In this document: positions 41,316-51,911 of the stretch, piece after piece
Position numbering within the stretch: the stretch's first letter is position 1
How the letters are laid out: each line of letters opens with the position of its first letter
NCBI GenBank assembly: GCA_020809705.1
Contig: CP085826.1
Coordinates: 2,728,001-2,792,000 of the forward strand
From: Calonectria ilicicola
Taxonomy: Eukaryota; Ascomycota; Sordariomycetes; Hypocreales; Nectriaceae
Direction of reading: 5' to 3'
DNA length: 64,000 bases
Made by a program: the position numbers and the translations under genes
Notes under the pieces: model-generated
Databases searched by the model: none
What the model was told of the DNA's origin: nothing
The model's input: only the letters and a program-made list of their open reading frames with translations

Positions 41316-44300
41316 GATGAGCCGATGAAGTCGGCGGGAGCGACTTGAGGTTTGTAGCAATGTGGTGAGATGAGACAGGGACGGCGTGCGATGAGGCTCA
41401 GATCAAGTGGGAGCCCGAGAGCGGAGGTTGTCACCCGGTAAATGACGGAGTCGAAGTCCCGGTGGCGGTAGACAGTCGCAACGGCCTTGGATCTGGACCT
41501 TGACCGTGCGGGGGTGATGGCAAAGGGGGAGAAAGTGGCAAGAGGAGGTCCGCAATCCTGGGGAACCGGGACCAGAAGCTCAGAATACTTTTTTTTCTGA
41601 GGTGGTGTGGCGTGCTGAGCCTCTCGTGTCTCAAGCTTTTGATGTTCAAGGAGACGGGTAGAGGGCGGCGAGGATGGTTGGTTGCGTAATGCAAGAGAGA
41701 CGTGACGGCTCTACTGCACCCCTCACACGAAGCCTGAGGCTACTGCGGGTTTGGAGGACAGACTGGGTTCTAGGTGGTATGGAAAAAGCAATCAACAGGC
41801 CCAGACCAGACAGAAGGGTTATGATAAAAAAAGAAACACCAGGAGACAGGCGAAGCAGCGATAAGACGCGTCAAGCAGGCAGAAGGATCGCGAAGATGGA
41901 GCTTGCAGCCCACCCTGAGAGATGATTGAGTAGGCGGGGTTGCGGCGAGCCAGTGGGCTTCCTGGGTATCCTGGGTGGGAAGAGGCAAGAGTGGGTGGAC
42001 CTAGCTAACAAGGGAAGCAGGCGGCACAAACAACGGACAGGGCCCAAGGAGGAGAGGGAGGAAGCAAGCAAACAAACTGGAAAAGAGAGAAGCTGGGCAC
42101 TCCAGCGAATAGGAATAAACAGCGGACCGCCGTGTCCCCACCCTGCGGGATCGAGTAGATCTTGAAGCCAGTTCCGATGCGGATGGGGCACGGACCATGG
42201 ATTTATTTATTAGCACACTGACAAGTTGGCAGTGACAACTGACACCGTCGCCGTCGCCGTCGCCGTCGCCAACTGAACGGACGGCGAGTCCATTTCACAA
42301 GGCTCATCTCACTTTCCCCATTGTGTGAATCCGGTGGGCGACCATGCCAGGCTAGAGACAATGGGAATACAGCGGACAATGTACAGTGCCACCAGACTTG
42401 TTTCGCTCTTGTCCGTGTGGAAGCTCTCGCCCTGGCACGGCACGGCGGTGGAACTTGCGCCCAGAGGCAACCCATGCACCCGACTCAAGCAAGACAGGAC
42501 GATGCAAGTTCGGCAGTGGCCCGAGACCGCGGAAACCTGGGTCGGGATCGTCCATTTTCCGTGTCGATCCAACGGCTTTGATGCGGGAGAGGAGCTTGAG
42601 AGAACCTTCGTTCCGGATGCATCTTTGCTTTGCTAATAAAGTGATAGTTTGGATAATATTAAGCCCCTGTGCCCTCTCCCACGACAGCAGCCAAGCGGCT
42701 GAACGTGCCTAATGTGTGGCTCACCGTGCATTAGCGGTTAATGTCATCTTCTAGTCGGGATGTGACCCGGCATGGCTCCCGTGCTCCCTGGACTGGAGCC
42801 CGCCATTGCTTCTGAGTGCCGTCACCGCACTTGCCCTTGCCCTTGCCTCAACCCAGGATAGATTATTGCTCAGAGGTGCCGCTGACCTGTGTAGCTAAAA
42901 AGTCACCATCACCGTAATCTAGAACCCCTGGACCCGACCCTACAAGCCTTTTGCGAGCTGTAGTGACTGCCGGCCATCTGCTTTCTTGGTGTCTCCTCCA
43001 CGCACACCGAGGCAACGAACCTGCATTCCATTTCAAATCTGACGAAATATAAACCTCAAAAACAAAAAATTGTCTTGCGAGGTGGGATTTTCCGTGCCAC
43101 TAAGAGCTCGGGACTCTGCAGCAGTGTGTTTTCTTTTGTTCAGCTGATGCGCCATGTGCGGCTAAGTGTGTGACAACTTGCTTTTTGGTGTTGGTGTTTG
43201 TCATATTTCCTTTTTCTCCCTTCCCACATTCCAGCCAGTCCATGAAATTGCTTATTATTTGTGATACCACATGAGCCATCGAGCTTGTACCTCCACCCTG
43301 CCTGAAATGTCTCGTTCTCTTGTACACTAATAGAGTATAGGCACCATGTAGGTTTTTGCTCTCCGAGGCGTCGTGTCCAATCCTATTGGACTATGAAGAG
43401 CTTGCATTTTGACTCGTGCAGCAACTGACTCCAACTGGGCTTAGGCTAAGTAAGCTTGGACACTGGATGTCTCTGTGCTTGGAGGTAAGATGCAAAATCT
43501 GTCCCCCCCACATAGACGCTCGTTCTTTATGGGGTGGCCCGCTTTGGCGATACCGAGCGCTAGGAAGGTGTGCGTTATGGGACAATTATGATGACTGTTT
43601 GAATCTGAATGCCAGAGAGAACGGTAGCAACGGGTTGATGGCGTATTGTTGAAACCGTTGGGATTTACCTAACGACCACCGCTTCGCTTGAGCCCTTGCC
43701 CTGTAGCATCATTCTGAACAAAATGCTGATGCCATGTGGCTATTGCTAAACGGCCGTTGAAGAGGATTGTCTGCTTGGCTGATACCTTTCGTCATGGCCG
43801 CGTCGTGGTGGGGGGGGAAAAGATCTTCTCGGGATCCGTCTTAGCGCTGATGCCCGTCGCCGTGGCGGGTGACAGGGAAGACTGGTTTTATTGACATGCA
43901 TTGTTCAATCTCGCTCCATCAAATGGGAGAATTTTTCTTGGTCGAGGCTCGAGCTAGACGCCAGTTGTTTGGCATTTGGCGTCGTGAGCAAGATGATGTG
44001 GCGCCCGCGTTAGTGGGTGCCCCGGCCGCGGTCCGGTAAACAACTCCAGGACCGGAGACCGATACAACCGCCATGGGCTTCGACCAACCTGACCATGTCT
44101 TTGCTTTTTTCGTATTGTTCTCAATTTTCCGGGTTGGCTCGCTAGAGAACCATTGAGACCCGCAACTTTATTAAGGAGCATTGAGGCTTGCAGTGTGTGT
44201 TGGAGTGGCTCAATCCATGAAGGAGATTGGCTTGTTTGTGCACCCACACTTTGCAGCACAGCTCGTCACCATGGCATATGCATCCAACGCCACTCGTTGA

Positions 44301-45233
44301 GTCCTTTCAGCTGGTAGGCGCCCGGCTATGCCGCTATCTCTTGGACTCGCCCACCCGATGCCGAGGGATGCGGGCTTTGGCTGCCCACTCACGCACGTCA
44401 AGCCTCCTTCTAGCTTGTGGCTCCCGCGCCCTCTGCGCAACCATTCCCCAAACAGCCTTGGTCAGAGCTGTCGCGGCCTGCAGTCCAGGCTAAGCTGTGT
44501 CCACCCACTCTCCATCGCGGGTCCAATAAGCCCCGGGCCAAGGCGAGTTGACGTGTGTGGGAGGTGAGCGAGTTTAATTCCTTGAACCGGTGCGGGTGCA
44601 TTGTGACAGCCTGGGGAACTTCTTGTTCACAATCCGTCTTAATGCCCCGGCCGTCCGGTTGCTATTCGCTTCCCCCCTTCATCCTGGCTTCCCCTTCTCC
44701 CACCCTGACCATAACTTCACCACTCTGCCCTCGCCCTCTCAGCAGTTCCTCCATTCTCCATTGCTTCTTCTTCACATACCCACAACCTAAAATCCTCTTC
44801 ATAACACTCACTCACTTATACTTGGCGGTGTCCTCTGTTCACAACCTATCTCCACTTTACCCGCTGCTTCATACACCACCCTTAGCCTACATCGACCGAA
44901 ACCCGACTTGCTATCACCGCTCCCAACGTCTGGAATCGACTAGCAGCCGTCCTAACCCCGTCTGTTTCGAAGCCATTACCGCTTTTACATTCCTAACGCC
45001 CGGGGTTTGCTGATGCTGGTGCCAAATCTGGACTTCGGCAACTGAAACATTCTCATCTTACCGGCATTTGATTCGCAGCCCAAGACAGAGTCCATTTGTT
45101 TCACCCGGGACGGCCGATCAGCCACTTGACACGAAAAAGGAGGCTGTGATTCGTCTAGTCTTCGGCATTTTGGTTCTCGAAGCCCGTGATCCCGGTAGCG
45201 ACATATACATATCCCGAAGCCCACCACCATCGA
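41316..45233. other. Long divergent non-coding region
   Basis: 3.9 kb with no supported gene. The first kilobase is GC-rich with overlapping short frames and a CGCCGT hexamer repeat at 42246-42270. The section 42700-44200 shows nothing. The section 44640-44900 is strongly CT-rich and probably marks the start and leader of the gene at 45234, giving it a long 5' UTR that may contain introns. Confidence 0.5.
42246..42270 (+). repeat. (CGTCGC)n hexamer microsatellite
   Basis: About four tandem copies of the hexamer CGTCGC in non-coding sequence. Confidence 0.75.
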
Positions 45234-45749
45234 ATGCCTGAAATGCTGTCTGTACCCAACTCTCCAACTGGCACATTTGCCAGCTCTGGCTCCTCCTCCA
45301 TGGCGTCAGATCGATCGCATTTCGAATATGATTCCTCCGTCAACGGCCGAGATAGGCTTCGTGCTTCTGTTTCCTCAGCTTCTCACGCACACCTCAGCAA
45401 ATCCGAGAAACCTCGATGGTATACACAGATCAAGAACTGGCTCTCCGTGAGCGAGCCGTCGGCACAAGCTCTGAAGACACAAAAGAAAATGACCTATAAG
45501 AAACACGGCATCGACCTCAATGACCCTCAGGCTGCAGCCAAGCTACACTTGCCCATTGTGAAGCTTCCTGAAGGAGCCATTACCTCGACCTCGGGACCCA
45601 GCCCTGAAAAGGCGTTCAAGCGAGCCCAAGAACAACACAAGAGACAATCATGCTCTGCCTTCAGCCAGAATTCTCATTCCATGTCGAGCAGCATCTTTTC
45701 GGTCCCAAGCACAAAAGAACCAAATCCAGTGGCCCCATGGGAGACTTGA
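45234..45749 (+). CDS. Small Ser-rich conserved fungal protein, function unknown
   Basis: A single exon of 171 residues from the ATG at 45234. The frame is open for 16 more codons upstream, but without ATG. The N-terminal half is Ser-rich and probably disordered (SVPNSPTGTFASSGSSS, ASVSSASHAHLSKSEK). The central block PRWYTQIKNWLSVSEPSAQALKTQKK plus YKKHGIDLNDPQAAAKLHLPIVKLP looks conserved and could be a short binding motif. The tail is Ser/Gln-rich, ending VAPWET. There is no signal peptide or membrane segment. The very long CT-rich upstream region suggests a regulated gene with a long leader. I know no function. Confidence 0.75.
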   Translation: MPEMLSVPNSPTGTFASSGSSSMASDRSHFEYDSSVNGRDRLRASVSSASHAHLSKSEKPRWYTQIKNWLSVSEPSAQALKTQKKMTYKKHGIDLNDPQAAAKLHLPIVKLPEGAITSTSGPSPEKAFKRAQEQHKRQSCSAFSQNSHSMSSSIFSVPSTKEPNPVAPWET

Positions 45750-46702
45750 TTAAACCAACTGTATTATTGTTTTAAAAACCTTACGAATTACGATAAAAAA
45801 CGGAGGGAGGCTAGCGGTCTTTGCTTGTTTTTTTCGCCCTCATTTTGCGAGAATTTTTCCTTTGTAACTGGCGCAGTAAAGCTTTGATGGAAAAGAGAGT
45901 TTGGAAACTGAGAGGAGCTTAGGGAAATGGCTCTTGTTTTTCTTGTATTGGTGGTCACCTGCAATCGATGGATACCCAGTCATGTACTTTGCGTTTTCCC
46001 GTGTATTAGTGTATTAGCAGCGGTGGAATGTCCTTTCTACATCAAGCAATCAATTTTATGTGAATATTTTTATTTGCTCAATGAACTTGGAAATCATCAT
46101 CGATGGCTTCCAGCCCCTGGAATCGTGACAGCGAATAAGTGAACGACGTCGTCATCGATAAAAGCTTCTTCCTTCACTTTGGACAAGAGTGCGCCAACGC
46201 TGGCCAGCTTACTCCGGAATTTATCTATCCCAACTTTATTTACCAGGATTTGGCCCATGAACCCCCATTTAGGATTGCCAAAACTGGGCATATGATCATA
46301 AACGTTTGAAACCGGTCGCTTTGTAGTTTGGCGCTTGTGCCGCCACGGATCATGGCCAAGTCCACTGCACTGAGACGTTGGGCTTCTTGATTGGTGGGGC
46401 GGAAGGCGAGGCGGTTTGATATGACGTGCTATACTTTTGGAACGGTGGGATGATTTGAAGCTATAATACATATCGATTGCAGACTGAGTGCCTCGTTTAG
46501 GTTTTTTATTTTTTTTTACTATTTGCTTCATTCCTTAGGACAATTCCTCAATTTTCTTTTTTTTCGGTTGTGAGGCAACGTCTAGCTGAGGCTATTTACA
46601 GACTTGTACCAGCGTGGGATCACCTCAGAAGCCAAAATTTAGAGAGGTTACATCGGTACTGATTACGCAGGCAGCTGTATACCGGAACGAAAGCCAGACC
46701 CG
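45750..46702. other. Intergenic with one weak minus-strand frame
   Basis: 953 bp. The only candidate gene is the 144-codon minus-strand frame listed separately. The rest is the 3' flank of the Ser-rich gene and the promoter of the DUF2417 gene. Confidence 0.45.
46097..46531 (-). CDS. Possible small basic orphan
   Basis: A single frame of 144 residues with an ATG start, very basic at its N-terminus (MKQIVKKNKKPKRG) and with a less biased C-terminal half (WGFMGQILVNKVGIDKFRSKLASVGALLSK). It has no recognisable domain, no signal peptide and no clear promoter. It may be a chance open frame; I list it because the C-terminal half is not low-complexity. Confidence 0.3.
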   Translation of the reverse strand: MKQIVKKNKKPKRGTQSAIDMYYSFKSSHRSKSIARHIKPPRLPPHQSRSPTSQCSGLGHDPWRHKRQTTKRPVSNVYDHMPSFGNPKWGFMGQILVNKVGIDKFRSKLASVGALLSKVKEEAFIDDDVVHLFAVTIPGAGSHR

Positions 46703-48323
46703 ATGCCACTGTTTTCCAAGAGTGATGGGAGGCCGGACGAGGGCGGCTCCGAGCCCGTAGTGGAGCAGCAGATACCAGATGAACACACGCGGCTGTTGCC
46801 GAACCGGGTCGACTCACAAAGGGGAAGCCTGCTTGAGCCAGACGATCCAGCTGTTTCGCCATACAACCTCTGGAGCGTTCGAATTCTCAGATATTTGACC
46901 ATTGGCTTCACCTTGTTGACGCTGGTATGGTGGACCCTATTGCTTGTGTCCATGTTTGCGACACCACCGGGCTTTCAAACCAGAGGTGACGGCTTTTTTG
47001 CCTTCGGATATGCGAGCTTGACGCTGATAAACATGGTTTTTACCTTGTTGTTCTTTGAAGTACCAGCTAAGCCAGTCAGGATATTATCTGTTTTGATGGC
47101 TGTAAGTGGATGTGCCCTCTGTTTTTTTAAGACTATACTGATTTCTGACATCAATATCATGGATATAGATCATACTGCTTCTTCACATGATTCTACTCGC
47201 ATCAGTCCAAAAAACCCGATATGAAGAAGGATGGGTTGGGATAGTCAGCGTTATATGGGCGCTGCTGATGAGCCTGTGGGCGCTGCTGTCTGACCAGACA
47301 GTGAAATGGGGCAAGGCTGAGGAAGAAGAACGGCTGACTGGACGCGCCGAAACAAAGCGGACACTATTGGAGTGGACAGCGGTGCTACTATCGACAGTGG
47401 CACATAGTTTCATGTGCATCGTTTTGTTCCTCATGACATTGACCATCATTCTACGGTCACTCGATGCTGGCTTCGCACCCCCTGGAAAGCGGTACTGGGT
47501 TGATAGCAACAAGTACCAGATCCACGTCTACTGCCATGGAGAGAAGCGCACCAACATCCCCACGGTTCTCTTTGAGGGAGGCGAGCAGGCAGTCGAGTAT
47601 GCGTTCTGGGACTTTGCAGAGAATGCGCTTAAGAACGGATCCATCACAAGGTACTGTTTCATGGACCGACCTGGTTTCGCTTGGTCTGATTCAGCACCTT
47701 CACCTGCCTCAGCTGGTTTCGTAGTAGACGCGCTGAGTGAGGCGTTGGTAAAGGCCGGAGAAGATGGACCTTGGGTTTTGGCCAGTGCTGGAGTTGGATC
47801 TATCTACTCGCGCGTCTTCTCGTCGCGCCACAGAGACTCGGTCAGAGGAATTCTCATGATCGACCCGCTACATGAAGATCTGCTCGACAGGATCGGCGCG
47901 GCAGGACGAGGATTTCTTATTTGGTTCCGGGGCGTCATCTCCCCGCTCGGCCTGGATCGGATCCCCGGGGCCGTGTTCCGGGGCCGGACTAGTCGGGACC
48001 GTGTGTACGGGCGCGCGGCCAAGCAAGGAGGCAAGTATCTCATGACTAGGTTACAAGAAAATCTGGTGGCCAGATCTTATACGCGCCGGGACGCGGAGAG
48101 CAGCCGCGAGATTCAGGACAAGAACACAGCGTTGGTGGTGGTTAGCTCGGGAGAGCACATCAAGGCTAGTTCGGAGTGGGAGGCAAAGCAACGGGACTTG
48201 ACAAAGCTTACGGACAAGCTGGTGAGCTGGGACATTGTCGACGGTGCACCGCACGAGGTGTGGAGCACGTTTGAAGGAAGAGAGAGGATTGAGAAGAGGC
48301 TGAAGCAGTTGGTGCATGCATGA
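46703..48323 (+). CDS. DUF2417 membrane protein with alpha/beta-hydrolase-like domain
   Basis: Two exons, 46703-47101 and 47169-48323, give 517 residues. An acidic cytosolic start with a DEHTRLLP motif is followed by five hydrophobic segments between about residues 60 and 230. Then comes an alpha/beta-hydrolase-type domain (YWVDSNKYQIHVYCHGEK, PTVLFEGG, CFMDRPGFAWSD, VLASAGVGSIYSRVF, LMIDPLHEDLLD, and a C-terminal GAPHEVW). Fungal DUF2417 proteins (yeast YNL115C type) have this layout. At the nucleophile elbow, usually G-x-S-x-G, this protein reads SAGVGS at about residues 339-344, so the usual Ser seems absent although the late His is kept. It may be non-catalytic. The intron is 67 bp, GT-AG, phase 0. 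Confidence 0.88.
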
Positions 48324-49999
48324 GTAGGGACATGAGCATGAGCATGAGCACGAGCACGTTTGAGCGGAAAGCATAAGCAGCCACCACCTATTGACACCGC
48401 AGGAAGGAGCCTCGGCTGAAGATCAATACGGTCAGCCAAATATAACAAGCATGGGGGGGAGCAGATGGAGTACAGTTGCCATGCTGGTGGATATCGAATT
48501 CCTTACGGGCTGGACACGAGTCGGTCAACAAAAAGCATCAAGCATGGGCTGGAGCTCGCTAAAGGTTTCGCTTCAACCACAGGCAAAAGCGATGACGTCG
48601 AGGGGGGGCTTTGTTGGTTCCTCTGCTCCCAGCACTGTTCCGTCCCGGAGCCCAGGTGTGGGGTTTTTGGGTTGTTTCGGTCTAGGGATTTTTGCGTGTG
48701 TGTGAGAGAGTGGGTGCTGTTTCGTTTTCCTTGGCGCTCTTCCTTGGGGATGACGTCGGATTTCTGTTTCGGGAGGGGTGGCTGAGGGGTTGGAGGGGTC
48801 AGAGTGAGCAAGAGATAGTCCTAAATAGCGGGTTGCATAATTTGGTACGGTATCACGACAGGGAATTTATTTTAGGTACCAGACTCTGCTTGCTGTTATC
48901 ATTGATGATCGACTATTGTACATACTTGTCTCTGCACCTGCAGCCTCACCTCGTTGGGATGCTTTGTCATCTCTAGAAATTGAAACCTGATAGTCTTGGA
49001 AAACTCATGCATGCATGCACTGTAATGCATATATGCGAAATTGCCGTCAGTCAGTAAAAGGCATGCACTTCCTCTTCATGTGCTGAGCTCGTCCACATCG
49101 AGACACGGAGGGAAGATACGGAGCATACGGAGGCTCGTAATTCACAAATTGGAGGAATAGGCAGCGATTAAGAAAGGGCCGATGTACTGTAGATAGGCTC
49201 TTTCGATCTACATACTATGCCATGGTGGCCCGTCCGGGACGTCAAGTACGGAAAAAACCACACACATAGCAGGGCAGAAAAATGGAGCCTCAAGAAGGTC
49301 ACCATCTTATGAAATTGCAAATGCGAGGGATGTGCCGGAAGACTCATGCAGATGGCCAGCCCCTTGATCCACACACGTGACAGGATCGACATTGCAATTT
49401 GAGCCTAATGTGGGCGCCTCTTGGTGGCTCTTGGTGTCTCTTGGCGCCTCAGGCTGACAAGTCCCGGGAGCAACCTGGGAGAATTCCAGGAACCCACAAC
49501 CTTACGGTGAGGGAAACATGGCTAGGGTTGTAGTGCGAGAACAAAGACTGCGGGCACATGTGCAAGTGGGCACATGAGAATGACGCCCTATCGCTGACCA
49601 GCGTTGCCAGTCTAGGCCTTATTCCACCATGGACCATGACTGACTATGTGCATCATGTCTTGATGCCTCTGCCGTAGCGTCAGCCTTTCCTCTCTCTAGT
49701 ACTGCCCATAGCTCTTCAGCTCAGGCTTAGACGCTCATACGGCGGTCCAAGACGGCGGAGAGCCTGTGAGAGTAAGCCTAACTTGGCAGTACCGTGCCCC
49801 TACGGGAAGCGCACCCACATGTCGGCTCGTCATCTCTACATCACCTACCTGGCAACAAGCTGTCAGAATGGGTTGATCGGGCATGGGTATGGGTATGGGC
49901 ATATGGCAGAGGGCCATTGGTTTTTTTCAGTGTAACGGCGCCACTTCGTTGATACAGATGGAACTAGATTATGTGATGGCCTCTCTGACTTACTGCCGG

Positions 50000-50018
50000 T
50001 TTTTTTTTTTTTTTTTTT
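50000..50018 (+). repeat. Homopolymer run of 19 T
   Basis: A poly-T tract in non-coding DNA, a likely nucleosome-excluding element and a spot for sequencing-length error. Confidence 0.7.
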
Positions 50019-50810
50019 CTTTTTGTTCTTTGCACCTTTTCTAGGTCAGGAGGTAGGCCATGTGGTTGGCTGATGCAACCAGGGGCACCATTGAAAATGC
50101 ACATCCCACCATCGAGTCGAGGCCAGACAGCTTTATGGTCGGTCGGTACCTGATTATTACCTGACGTCGAGTCCTACCTTGCCGGAGCAAAGGCACTTAC
50201 TTATCCGCACATCACACACACACACACCAGCATGTAGCCTCATGCACAGTGAAATCAGTACCAGACTCAATGTCGTCTGGTATTCTGGACTGAGCCCGTT
50301 TTCTTTTCTTTTTTCCCAATCATCGCCCGCGTCTTAAACCCCGTACCGCTGGATACGGACCGTACAGAAAAAGCCTGCCGTGCCTGTAGATCGGCACATC
50401 TTTATGCCCTGGAAATTGCCGTAACTCGGCCCCCAACCCGAGATGAGATCCCTTCTGGAGAATCTGCCCTCCCCCCTCTTAGTGACGACACATAGCAACA
50501 TGGCTCAAACAGGGTGGCTCGACTCGTTCAGGCTTGGAAGCTCGCACCTGATGGGATGGAATATGCCCTGTCCTATGCCCTGCTTGTACCTCTTTGGGGG
50601 GGGCGCCAGAGAGAGGGGAGACAAGAGAGAGGGCTGCCTGCGCCATCCGCTAAAAACTCACCTCCCAGCTAGGCCTCGAGGTACCCCGCCGGCGTGGCTA
50701 GCGGGTGGAGGTACCTGATGCTGAAGCACGGAGAACCCACTCTGGCCCTCGCCAATCCATCCTAGCGGGCGGCACTTGGTTCTTGCTCTTGCGGGTTGTT
50801 GGGCCTGGCT

Positions 50811-50830
50811 GGGCTGGGCTGGGGGCTGGG
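50811..50830 (+). other. G-quadruplex-type motif
   Basis: Four G-tracts (3, 3, 5 and 3 G) separated by CT dinucleotides, with further GGG tracts on either side (50801-50803 and 50838-50840). This meets the G3+N1-7 pattern for intramolecular G4. It lies about 1.1 kb upstream of lrg1. Confidence 0.55.
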
Positions 50831-51163
50831 CTGAGCCGGGCTGGTCTTGCGAGAGATCAGGTCGGGTACTTTGGGTTCTGCTACCTCGTCCAGGTTGCTA
50901 TGCCGTGCTGTAGGGCCCGTGGGAAGCCGTGGCGGGAGGTCTGGTAAGCCCAGCTCCATCCAGCATGACATCCATCCAGTATTACGGAGAAATAATTAGG
51001 TGCTTGGCTATGGCTGGCTGGCTGGGGTAGGCGAGTCACAGCCCACCCGCTACTGGCTCCTGGCTGGCTACCGGCTCCAGGGCCCAGCCCGACGTAACCT
51101 GCTGGACGAACAGTGACCCAGCCGCTGCAACTGTAGGCATCGACCTGCTGTACTGGGACTGCG

Positions 51164-51210
51164 TTCTGCGTTCTGCATTCTGCACACTGCACACTGCACA
51201 CTGGCTGCAC
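51164..51210 (+). repeat. Imperfect TTCTGC/ACTGCAC tandem repeat
   Basis: Short units repeated several times in succession: three TTCTGC-type units, then three ACTGCAC-type units. It is non-coding. Confidence 0.6.
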
Positions 51211-51911
51211 TCTGCCTCTGGCCGTACCCGCGCGTTCTCGACGGCTGCTGCACTGGCAGGGCACACACGGCTCTCTTCCTCCCAGTCCTAGTCCCACGTC
51301 CCACCGTTCCACGCTTCAGCTCCCCGACCACCACGCCCAGCGCCTCCTGCTACTCCATACCACTCCCACGACCGGCTTCGTTTCTCTCCCACGCTCCTTC
51401 ATCCGCGCCTACGACCCTGCGCCCGCACGACTACCGCGCCGAGCCGCGTCTTGTCTCTCTCCCCATCACATCCCGCTGCTCTTCCTCTTCTCCAGTATCC
51501 CCTTTCCGTTTCCCTTCTCCGCCCTCGCTCTTTACATGCTCCGGCGTCTATTTGCATTGGGCCCCCGTCGTCTTGTGCCGCATCGCCTTGCTGCCCCCGA
51601 CTCCTTCTCCCTCCCGCCGTCCACATCCCAGCCCGAGCTGGCTGGTTAATCGTTGGGCCGGCACGCGAACGCCCGCCCATCCTCGCTCCGCATCTCAACT
51701 CGCCCCAGTTTCCTCGTTGCGCTCCGCATTGGCAATTGAATTGGTATCGATACCGTCTCCGCCGTCGTGTTCCCCCAGTTGGCGCTGATGCCGACCGCTG
51801 CGACCCCTCGTCGACCTTTGTTGGACATTTGGCGCTGAGAGGCCATCCACTTTCGATTGGCTCGGGGCCAGGAGGAGGATCTGTACATAATCACGCCCTC
51901 GATTGCTTGTC

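Larger units (their letters stand above)
48324..51911. other. Long non-coding region upstream of lrg1
   Basis: 3.6 kb with no supported gene. It includes CATGAG repeats at about 48330-48357, a CTCTTGGTG-type repeat near 49423-49447, a 19-T run at 50000-50018, a G-quadruplex motif at 50811-50830 and a TTCTGC/ACTGCAC repeat near 51164-51210. From about 51290 to 51600 it is strongly C/T-rich, most likely the lrg1 transcription start area and leader. Confidence 0.5.

Noticed and set aside
42246..42270. Hexamer repeat considered as a CRISPR or telomere-like array
   Set aside because: Units are six bases without spacers and not TTAGGG; it is a plain microsatellite.
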